In this document: piece after piece, positions 53,901 through 64,000 of the stretch
How positions within the stretch are numbered: position 1 is the stretch's first letter
Layout of the letters: every line of letters starts with the position of its first letter
Assembly: GCF_910596095.1 (NCBI RefSeq)
Contig: NC_056553.1
Location: forward strand, 14,183,291-14,247,290
From: Thunnus maccoyii
Taxonomy: Eukaryota > Chordata > Actinopteri > Scombriformes > Scombridae
Direction of reading: 5' to 3'
DNA length: 64,000 nucleotides
Translations under genes and position numbers: made by a program
Notes under the pieces: model-generated
What the model was told of the DNA's origin: nothing
The model's input: only the letters and a program-made list of their open reading frames with translations
Databases searched by the model: none

Positions 53901-56900
53901 GAGGTGTTCCATCTCTGTCATGGAATAAAGAGAGAGTAAGAGGTGGAAAAAGTGTGTTGTAGAAGAAAATGTGCAGAGAAGCTGCTGTGCGCTGAGTCAT
54001 TTGAATATGGCTTTGAAGTTGAAGCTTAAAACTGAAAGAAAAAAAAAAAGGTTAAGTGGCTACCTCTTAAGCCATGTTCAGACAAACACAAGCATTGCAT
54101 CAAAAAACACAGCCTCATTCTCTTCAATGAGATCAATGTGTACACACAGGGAGTGCTGTCGCAGAGGCCTCCAACAAAACACAGGGTAGTTCGGCTAAAA
54201 TCATTTGATGCAACACAATGCACTGTCATCCAACAATGCAAACACTTACAAGTGCAACATTCTAGCTATAACACCTTGTAACAAGAACAGTGTAATACCC
54301 TTGATACCTTGAAATTGTCAATTTAGACAAAGAAAACTACGTGATAGCTTTCCAGAGTTATAAAGTCCTGCTTCATAATATTATAAGCAACTGTGTAATG
54401 TTTTTGCATTTCATAATGCATCACTAAAACTGGACTTCCTTGATTGTATCATCTTTCATTGGTACCTGTGACAATGCGCCCACACCAACGTAGCCCCTTG
54501 AATTTGCTACAGGACAGGTACTGAAGTCACCCTCATCACTCCCTCTTCACCTATCCTCTTTCCTCACCCCAACTTCAGAAAACAAACCAGCCCTCACCAT
54601 CAATCCAAGACTGGAAGCCAACCTGAATCACCCCACGGCCACTTCACACATGGACTTATTCATCTATCTATCTAGCTGTCCCTAGTTCAAAGGCTTGGCC
54701 AAACAGCGGTCGAATGTGATGGCGTCTGAGGAGGATCTGCGACCGTGGCCGAGCTCCTGATGTGGAGTGACAAGGGCGAATCATTTTTCTGGGCCTGCTG
54801 CGCTCTTAATGGCTTCCCCGACAGAGGCTTTGCTTCCATCAACGGCTTAGCCAAACAAAGGCCCAGTCCCTCAGGAGTCCGTGGCATCGGCCTGATGGAT
54901 CTGATGGATCGTTGGATCACATTGACCCTGACAAATCAGACCCCTGTGTCAGCTCTCACTGCTGGACTACTGGGATCTAGTGAAACAATGAAGACATTTT
55001 TGGGAACGGGAAGCTGGCTGAGGAGAAAAGGTGTAAAAAAGAACAAAGGGAAGAGAGGGTAAGGCTGGAAAAGGGGCAGATAACAGAAGAAAGAAATGGT
55101 TGTTGGGAAGGGAACCACAGAGAAGAGAGGATGGGAGACTTCTATCCTTCCATCTCCATTGCTTGGCCCTCTGGCCCTTAGTAGCCATCAAAGACACCAG
55201 GGAGGTCCTAATGAGGTGAAGACAACCAGCACATCATTCAGTCTCACATACTTGCATCTCTTTCTCTCCTCCTACTCTGAATCTTCAGAGTAGTAGAAGA
55301 AAGGGAGATGTTAGTCTAGTTTGCCTGTTCTCTTGACTTTATCAGGTCAGATCCAGCCAATGCTCTGTTGGAGGCCAGATGAAAGCGCAAACACCAGCTC
55401 AAAGTTTAACCCAATGACCCAGTCTCAGAGTACAGTGTGGTATTTCCCTTTTTACCGAGCAGATCCAGATTCCCAGGGCTTTCTCTGGCTCTATACAGTC
55501 CAGCTGGACGAATCAAAACCCTTCCCTAATCTTAAGTCCAGGCCAAGAGCCTCAGTGGCAGGCTCCCATCGTTGTTTTGATCCTGCGTCATCGTCTAAGT
55601 CATGTATTTGGACATCCACATCATCTAAGTGAGCCAGAGGCAAGAGAAAAGGAATGCTTGGTTTCTTCCTTGGACCGATTCTTCTTTTGATCCCTGAACG
55701 GTTCTGCAGGTGCACGAAAATGTATGCATGTGGGCATGTATACATAAAGGAAACAAAAAAAAAAACATTGGAGATAAAATTTTAAAGGCTCATGGTGGGG
55801 TGTTTGTTGTGTCATGCAGGCCTACACTAGACATTGTTGTCGGATGGACATTGCAATACCATGTCTGACATTTAATCATTTTTGTGTAGTCTTTTTTATG
55901 GGTAGATGGTGGAGGATTGCATCATATACAGGAATGTTATTAGGCGAGACGCACTTCCCCTCTTCTGCAAAGTACCATTCCACCAAAGATATATAGCACA
56001 CCACAGCATTGTTTCATAACCACTGGCTGAACAGTTTCTTAGAACTCGAGACGACGCTGGGGTGGACTGCCTGTAACCCAAACTGCTGGCTTTTGTTGGT
56101 TCAATTGTACAATCACCATTCATGCTCTTATTCTGCAATAACATGCTTGCTGTCAGGTTTTAACAACGCCGGAAAGAGTCAGATTAACGTCGGGGGGACG
56201 GTTCTGATGACACAGAGCTGCTGCAGAGTGGGAGGACTCCGAACATGAAGGGGATGCAGGATGGCTTCTGATGAGGATGATCTAAAGGATGTCCACTAGA
56301 CTAAACAATGAGCAGAGTGGATTTCAAACAGGGTGTATTACAGGCAGCAGGCAGCACCTGGGAAGTTGGAAAAATGAGTGTATTGTCAGAGAAGTTCTGA
56401 AGCTGGATATATTGTTCTGCAGAAGGCTTGTTCTGTTTTCAAAAGGCCACATAAAACCCTGACAGTGCTCCCTCTCTTGTGCTCACTCCCGAAAGCACAA
56501 AGAAATATGAGATACCAGGGAAGAGAAAAGCCCAGCCATCTTTCTGTCCTGTGTTAACCCTGTTGGCAGCACCATGTCATCACATCACATCTTTCTCTGA
56601 TGTTCAATAAATTCTTTTAAATGTTATCTATTGCAGATTTTTTTTACTTCTGTCATCTACTCTCAAGCTTCTTCTCATCCCTTGGCTTTCATTTCCTCTG
56701 AATTCTTTTCCTTTCCTCCTACCCACATTAAAACCCTGGACAGGGATCACTGGAACATTCCCGAATAGCTCATGGAGAACACCTGTGTGTGCATGAGTGC
56801 TGGCAGTGTATGCGTCTATTTGTTAATGTGGTGTGATATGTACATGGATTCTTGAGTAACTACAGAGAAAATGTATTCAGATCCTCTGACCAAATCTCTT

Positions 56901-57186
56901 CCTCACTCTCGCTCCAGATTTCACATCCTCTTCCACATCAGAGGCATTGATAAAAGAGGCAGTGTGTGCCTGGCAGTTGCCTAGCTGTAGCCTGACATGA
57001 CGTTAATTCCTCTGAAGTAGCACTTCATATGTACCGCTTCACTTCTTGTGTAACAGTGTAGCAACTGTGGCTGCTGTACAGCTAAATAAACTTCTTTATG
57101 AGGAAATGTATTTGATTTCAGCATACATCTCAGTTATGTGTGCATGCTGTCACATTATGGTGATCAGAATTCCTACAGCGGATGGA

Positions 57187-57221
57187 GTGTGTGTTTTTGT
57201 GTGTGTGTGTGTGTGTGTGTT
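57187..57221. repeat. GT microsatellite
   Basis: GT dinucleotide run with one TTTT interruption. Confidence 0.95.
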
Positions 57222-57229
57222 TCAAGCTT

Positions 57230-57480
57230 GAGATGAGTGCTGAAGGCTGGCTGAGCTAAGTTAGTGGGTAACGTCCATGGGGCTCCCCAGGGGAGCAAGC
57301 CTCCGCTGACATGGGAAGCCATAAATAAGGGCCCGGGGCGCAGCACCATGTCATGCGTCATTTGGGCTGGAGAGGCCTGCTTTATCCCCTCCTATCACCG
57401 AGCTGCTGAGCATGGCACCTCCTAGGGCGTAATTCAAAACATATGGGCAGAGGGCGAGGGGCAGAAGCACCTCAGCATAC
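57230..57480. promoter_or_regulatory. Candidate conserved block next to a GT repeat
   Basis: About 250 bases of GC-balanced, repeat-free sequence with gccataaataagggc (a CArG-like or caudal-type site) and ctcctatcaccgagctgctg. No exon fits. Flagged because it contrasts with the surrounding intron. Confidence 0.25.
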
Positions 57481-58090
57481 CATACTCCTGCCTTGTCAGC
57501 AAAGGATCTCAGAGGAAACACAGATACATCTGAAGTCAGCCTCTATGATAACACTGCAGTATAGTGAAAGTATGCCACTTTGCAGAGAAAAAGTAATTTA
57601 ATCTCTAACCTTAGTTTGACAAATCATAATTATAAAATGACAAAAATGAACATTTAATTAGTGACACTTCATTTTAACACCACAATGTAGCTCTAAACAT
57701 TATCGATATATTTGTCACCAACAACTTAAACTCCTCCTACAAAGCATTCATAGCAATTGTAGAATTTAAGCACTATTTAATGAATGCTAAATTAGGCAAT
57801 ACAGGACAGACAAATAACTTCGCCGGTGCATGATTTGTACATGTGTTAATAAGTAGGTAACAGTTAATAAGTAATGAGACAACATGTACATATCTTATAA
57901 TTGGTTATTCATAACCCATATCAGTAGATTGTAAACATAAGGGCTGGGTCAAGAGAGACTGAGCACTGACAAGATGACACATTCTTTGACCAAGAGGAAG
58001 AAAGCATGACACTTTCATTTTTCATCAAGAATGGAGAAGATGACACATTTTCATTGAGAAAGAAATCTGCCACCCACAGGAAGTTACACA

Positions 58091-58118
58091 GGGGGTGGGG
58101 GTGGGGGTGGGGGTGGGA
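58091..58118. repeat. GGGGGT minisatellite with quadruplex potential
   Basis: About four and a half perfect units of GGGGGT on the plus strand, giving five G-runs with single-base loops, an ideal pattern for a G-quadruplex. Confidence 0.9.
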
Positions 58119-61100
58119 ATCTTTGTCCATTCTCCATATTGCTAACTTATTCCAAGGTTTCTGCTAAATCAGTGACTACATAAAGCATGAGATGAGATAC
58201 AAGGCATGAAGAATGCATTGGTGAAGGGACTACTGCCTGTGAAGATAAGGCCAGTGACTCACCAAAAAGACCACTGACTAAGCTGAATTGCTCAACAAAA
58301 AGAAGGGTCCTTGAATTTTCATGGACATATACCCCCCCCACCAGACACTGGTGAGACATAGTCTAGGGTGGACAATTCCTTTTTGACTCATTCATTCACA
58401 ACCTACAGTATGTTTCACTTGTGTGGATGACATACACAAAAAGTAATGTTGCTTCATCAACATTACTATGTCTTTAAGTCATCCAAAGGATTGAAAATGC
58501 TTCACAAATATAGGGAACGAGATCATCAAATGTCAGACAGAAGATTCACCTCATGGGCTAATGCTTAAGTCATGGTGAGAGATTAGGGAAACTCCCTTTT
58601 CACTGTCCTGTATGGTTTAACTTTCCATCAGGTTTCCCCAGTGACTCCAAAGCAGTTTTACATCACTTCATGTCCACCTGCAGAGATCCACCTTTCTATG
58701 CCGGAGGGAGAAGCTTTTATAATCTTGAACAATTGGACTCAAATTGCCCTGGGGGAGCCACGAAAAGCTGTGGGAAGAAAAGGCAGCCTTCAGACACTCG
58801 CTCTCTTATCAGCGTAGAGATACTGATCGGTCCCAAGGGGCGCCCCACTTCTCCTTTTTCTGCTCTTCTTTGCTTCTTAATCTCCCTTTCCCTTCCACTT
58901 TTCTCTATGTGTCAACTATCTACCATATAATGATTCTTATAACTGTTTTCCCATGCTTGTTTTCCTGCCAATTTTCATTGTCATGAATTCAAATGACTAA
59001 ATCACCCTGTTTACTTGGCGATGAAGCGCACAGCCTAGTTAAAGTGGGCAGTGGTACAAGCAGTGGTTGGGTGGGGATGCAAATTTGATGGCTGCTGCTG
59101 TTGCCTGGCTGCTATACAACCAGAGGAAGAGACCTTTTCTATCCACAGCATGGAAGCATGGGCAGCCCACACCAGATGTAGGATCCAAGGTCTTAATCAC
59201 TCCCTGTCATTTGCATAGATAATAAACTTAGTAAAGATACTGCAGTGGGCCGTATCAATCGCTAGTGAGGATATCAGCGTGAGTGTCAAAGAGCATTACG
59301 GTCTGTTATCAGCCCTTCTCTTAAATTAGAATCCAATTATTTCTTCATTGTTGGGTGGGTGATAGAAGCGAAAATACTATTTTTATTAAAAATGGTCTGA
59401 GCAGATGTGGAGATGGGTCCAATGTGTCATCAGAGCAACTACTTATAACTTTCATTACTTTACATAAATTATAAAACCTACTGTTCCATCACAATGATAT
59501 CTGCTGGTTGTCTTAAACTTCAGTTCTCATGCTTCAGAACTCTTCTCTTTCCAGGGTTTGCTTGAAATAAGTAGTTCCTGCGACGTTTCATCCAAACGTG
59601 TATGAAGCCGTATGTGTTTATACTTTTTCCGAGCAGCCACACTCAAAAGGTGGGGTGAGAAAGTAGGCATACTTATCAGATAGTCGGTTTAGAAAAGTAA
59701 CTAAAACTATCGGACGCAGTCTTTACAATTTCAACGTCTGGGGCGGGGAAGGCGTTTCAAGGGCTGTTTGACGATCCAATAAGCGCTTTGTCTGAAGTGT
59801 TCTGACACCTTTAGACCCACAAAAAAAGGGTGACAAGATTTACGGAAGACACTTACAGGTGTGGAAAGGCAAAAAAAAAAAAAAAGAAGAGAAACTTGGG
59901 AATGTAGTATATGAAAGGGTTACGATAAAGGGTGAGGGGGAGAGGGGCTAAGTGTCTTTCTGTGACAGCCGCCAGCTGCATGCAATAATCCGCAACCCTC
60001 CATCACAAAGCCCCTTACATTTTCATGCCAGAGACAGCAGTGTGTATGAGAGAGTTGATGTCTGGCGGACCATCACATCCGGTAACAAGAGAGGACACGC
60101 AGTCAGACGGCGTTTTACACCTTCTTCCTCTTGTCTCTTCCTCCCTGTAGCTCCCTCAGCTCCTTTCTGCGTTAACTTTTAATCACCTCATACACACAAG
60201 GGACACGCCTGTAAAACCTGTTGCAGTGTTTTATAATTTGCCATGGATCCCCGCAAGGCCTGTGACTGTTTCTCATTACCCAGCATGCTCGCTGGGCCTA
60301 TAAGATGTGGATGGACGTTTCGTCTTATACCTAAATCCCAAGAAATACTGAGTGGGTCTGCAACTCACTGTGTGACAGGGGTCGATTGAGACCCATCATG
60401 CCTGAGGGAGCCCCTGAAGTGTTATGTAAACCCTACTATGTTCCTATGGCAACTGGCAGTGTGTACTGCAGACACAGATTATATATAAGGCATGTTTACT
60501 GAAAACAATAAATTCCAATATGCTTATATCAAGAGGCAGGCCTTGCTGGGTAAACCTCCTCCAACCAGGCTGGTTTCTGATGAATAGGTCCAGGGGCCAC
60601 ACTAACTAGCCAAAGATGGATCGCGATGGGGAAAAATGTAATGTAATGCACACTGAAAACATATGTCTTTCTTAAAATGTTAGCATAATGCCATTACCGT
60701 GTTGGTTTAAAGCAAGCAGGCCTGCCACAATGTGTTCATAAACAAGAGGAACAAATCTCAACAGGAACAAAGCCGTGTTATGGATTCAGTCTGCAAACAC
60801 TGATGTGAGCCAAGACCAGGCGCAGAGTGGCTGACGTGACGAGCAAACACAGACTGACGTAGGAGTGGTGGGCCTCACATGCAGAATAAAAACAGCATGA
60901 TATGATCCTCTCTAAAGCTGGATATCAAAGGCAATTAAATAAGTCTTGTATGCCACAATTTCGGCCAGATAAAATACTTTTAAAATATCGTATTTCCCAA
61001 AAGTGTCATGGACTAGACCAATTAAATGACTGGATCAGCATATCTCACTTCCAGTTTTCTCAGAAATAGCTGGCCTTCCCTGAAGTGTTTAAAAGGTTTA

Positions 61101-61869
61101 ATAGATGCAGCAATGTTAAACCCTTTCTACACTCAAGTACACTGGCATTACACTTTTTCTGGAATAACAAAGTTCAGAGGCTATAACCCATTATTTGTCA
61201 GTGATGCGGTGATTTTATCCACAAAAAGGAGCAAGTACTTAATCCTCGGTGGGCAAGCTTTTTACGAGCCACCTCACACATTTTTACAGCATGGCAAACA
61301 GACAGTAAACACCAGGAAGGCGCTGTGCTTTAACACGTGATTAAGACACAGCTAATTAGATTGCGGACAGTAAAACTGTGAGGAGAATCGTAAAAAGAGG
61401 GAGCAGGGGCAAGCCTGAGCGAGGGATCAGGTACAAGCAGCAGACGTTTAAGTCAGGACACCGCAGGCCGCTGACAAATGATCGAGCTTGGGTTTCTCAT
61501 TTCTGCTGCCTTCTCTGCGGTGAAAATGTAAATAGCAGACTTTCTATGTTATAAAAGAAAGACCCCCCCGACATACACATAAGCCCCCCATGTCCACCAT
61601 CCATCCATCCCTCCATTCTTCTCCTCCCTCTCCTCCTATGCAGTGGTTGGTCCCATGAAACAGGGGTCAGGGTACTAATGGAGGACCTTGTGGCCTTGTG
61701 TGCCTCTGGAAACAACCCCCCTCCCCCCCCACACACCCTGCTCTCTTATAAATCAAACAGGCTTCATTGAGAGTGGCAGAGTCCTCTGATGTCCCAGCCA
61801 TGTCTCATTTCAAAGTCCTCCTGAAGGCTCACACGGTTCCACGTTTACTCACTGGGCACAAGGGAGATA

Positions 61870-61901
<32 letters not shown>

Positions 61902-61915
61902 GGGGGGGGGGGGGG
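61870..61915. repeat. GT microsatellite merging into poly-G
   Basis: A GT run is followed directly by about 17 G, then a purine-rich GAGA stretch to 62000. Confidence 0.95.
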
Positions 61916-63061
61916 AGACTCAAAGAGGGAAAGACAGACAGAGAAACAGAGAGTGAAAGAAAAGAGAATGAGTTTTAGTTAGAGAGAAGTAGAGGGAGAT
62001 TAGGAATAGAGACAATGTCCCGGAGGAAAAGGGGGCCTCTACAACAAATGTTTATTTAGTAACTATGCTGCATTAGACCTCTCAATTGAAAGCATGTACA
62101 ATAAATCACATCATTTTGGGAAAGTCATTATGGCATCACTCTACAACAATGTTTGCTAGTGGGCTTATGTGAATGTAGTGTAGAAAAAAAAGCCTTCATC
62201 TGTTGCATGTGTGCAGTTGACGGTGCATCTATAGAAGTGCAATCAAACCATAATTCCCCTCTCTCCATGGCAAATTGAGGTTTGCCTTCTATAGAAGTAT
62301 AAGTGATCGTTGAGATAATGACATTCTGTGGTTTGCTTGAGTCTATGCATTCATAACAAAGCCAGATGACTACAGGTTTTGTTGTTACATATATAGTCTC
62401 CCTACACCATCATCTGGATGGAGCAGATAGCACATCATCAAAACAGCGATGCATAAAGACACTCTTGGGGCATAAATGAAAAGGAAACAATATATTTCTC
62501 TGCAATCAATATATTTTTTAAAAGACAAAGAGTAGCAAAAGAAAAATATCAGGGACCCTTACACAAAACCTTGGGGGACACCTAAATAAATTACTTTTTT
62601 GTTACGAGAAGTCGAAATACAATTTAAAACTCACACTGTGCACCTGGGACTAGTATCATTTATCATTTCAGTGGATCAAATTCAGAATGAATGGTTGCTA
62701 AATCACTGCAAGCCTCCAAGCCTGTGATAGCTGTCATATTCAACAGGACTGAGCAAGACTGCTAGTTGTGCAGCTAGCTAAGACATGCAAAAGGACAGTT
62801 GATCTCCTTTTTCAAAAAAAAAAAAAGAAAAAGAAAAAAAAAAGGCTATGCATCTCCTGTTTCACTCATCACTGTGATTTCTTCCTCTCACATTTAGGTA
62901 GTGACAGTGCGGTTTGCTTAATCTGCCCTTATCTCCTTTAAATGCAAAGAGTTGGGCTGAATTTGCATGTGAAACAGAACACAAGGTGTCACTTGTGACT
63001 TTATTTATAGAGGAGATTCAGAAGATCCATGAAGATACTGTTATGAGTCAGGTAGGCAGGC

Positions 63062-63102
63062 AGACACACACACACTCACACACACACACACACACACACA
63101 CA
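63062..63102. repeat. CA microsatellite
   Basis: CA run with one TCA interruption. Confidence 0.95.
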
Positions 63103-63247
63103 GTGTTTACTTAAACCGCAGGAGTGTGTGACACCTCGGTCGTAACTGGTGTTAACCCCCAATGTGGCTGTTGTTTTGAGTGTTTCAAAATGTCTGCTGT
63201 TTGAGGCCTGAGAATGCGTTAACATCCAGATGAGAGGAAGGTGGTGC

Positions 63248-63308
63248 TGGGGGGGGGGGGGCTGGGAGCAGGGAGGGAGGGAGGGAGGGGGGGGGGGGGG
63301 GGGGGGGG
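63248..63308. repeat. Poly-G and GGGA tract
   Basis: Two G homopolymers of about 12 and 24 bases separated by GGGA repeats. Such runs are prone to sequencing and assembly length errors, so the exact length should not be trusted. Confidence 0.9.
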
Positions 63309-64000
63309 CTCAGACAGACAGAAAAACATTCCCCAGTCGCTACGCTCATCTCCATAACTCAGTACGCAGCCACAAAGCACTGATCCTAACATGGGACATT
63401 CACGACCTGACTCCCACCACTGGAAGCGTCGTTACCTGCTGCTGAACAATAAGGGTAATTTAGGGCCCAATTCATGACTGCAGACAGAAGGACTCATCTT
63501 TTTGACCCCTCCCCAAAAAAAATCTGTTTTATATCCTACGAGGCACATTTCCAGGCAGGAGGAGCCATGTCTTGTATGACTGTGGACCTGTCGGTGAAAT
63601 TTGAGTGATAGCCTATAATTTCAGAAAGACATACCGTGATCATATTGTGTATAATGGAAATCAAAAACAACTTTTACAAACAAATAACATCTAAGCATCT
63701 GGGAGATCCGATTTCATTAAGTCAGGAAAGCAACAAAAGAGGATAATTACAAGCAACAATGCAGGTCATTGTGTAAAATGTGCGATTGTTGTTCTATGTA
63801 TATGTGTGGTTGTATTTATGCCTGTGAGGTAAACGTGTATGCCTGCAATTACTGTCAGTGTGTGATTTGCTTTTGGAGCACTTTATGATGATTAATTCTT
63901 AGAAGCTCTTAACCACAAGATGTGTGTCACATATCAAGTTAAAGGGCTTTTTTTAACATTCAGAGCTTTTCCATGGAGTGTTGTGATGCAGTGGTTACAC

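Larger units (their letters stand above)
50331..64000 (-). other. Probable long stau2 intron
   Basis: No further stau2 exon was recognised in 13.7 kb, so this is read as one intron running off the window. It holds GT/CA microsatellites, several G homopolymers and a few blocks of high-complexity sequence. Open frames of 60-105 codons on both strands (for example 54745-55062) have no splice logic or familiar motif. An unrecognised exon or non-coding RNA gene is possible. Confidence 0.5.

Noticed and set aside
54745-55062. 105-codon open frame in the stau2 intron
   Set aside because: No recognisable domain, wrong strand for stau2 and no convincing splice sites; kept only as part of a possibly conserved block.

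Overview
The window reads as nuclear DNA of a ray-finned fish, most likely a percomorph teleost. Genes are split by GT-AG introns, there are many CA/GT, poly-T and poly-G tracts, and several short transposon relics resemble families common in percomorph genomes. The protein-coding genes form a block matching human 8q21 order from memory: TERF1, SBSPON, C8orf89, RPL7, RDH10, STAU2. Every exon boundary below was read by hand from splice signals, reading phase and remembered human proteins; no search was run.

Layout. 1-3.6 kb: repeats (CA-rich tract, LINE 3' end, a MITE with an apparent 6-bp target duplication). 3.6-8.6 kb: terf1 (+), ten coding exons, 381 codons, a telomere-repeat binding protein. 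9.6-12.2 kb: sbspon (-), five exons, a secreted somatomedin B / thrombospondin-1 protein, convergent with terf1. 12.2-20.3 kb: intergenic, with a foldback MITE. 20.5-23.6 kb: six-exon uncharacterised gene (-), 219 codons, in the C8orf89 position. 24.1-29.0 kb: rpl7 (-), 245 codons, with a 5'TOP start, an intron inside its 3' UTR and four related C/D-box snoRNAs, each in a different intron. 29.0-31.5 kb: the divergent upstream region shared by rpl7 and rdh10. 31.1-42.5 kb: rdh10 (+), six coding exons, 341 codons, with a complete short-chain dehydrogenase active site, a 46-codon upstream ORF and a 1.5-kb 3' UTR full of poly-T. 42.6-48.6 kb: intergenic, with a second relic of the foldback MITE. 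48.6-50.3 kb: last exons of stau2 (-). 50.3-64 kb: probably one long stau2 intron, with microsatellites, G-runs and some exon-free GC-rich blocks that may be conserved regulatory DNA.

The genes do not form one pathway; their order is ancestral vertebrate synteny. The most unusual part is the rpl7 snoRNA set. All four copies share a closing stem, C and D boxes and an internal guide that can pair with a remembered segment of 28S rRNA, so the locus probably makes both a large-subunit protein and guide RNAs for large-subunit rRNA.
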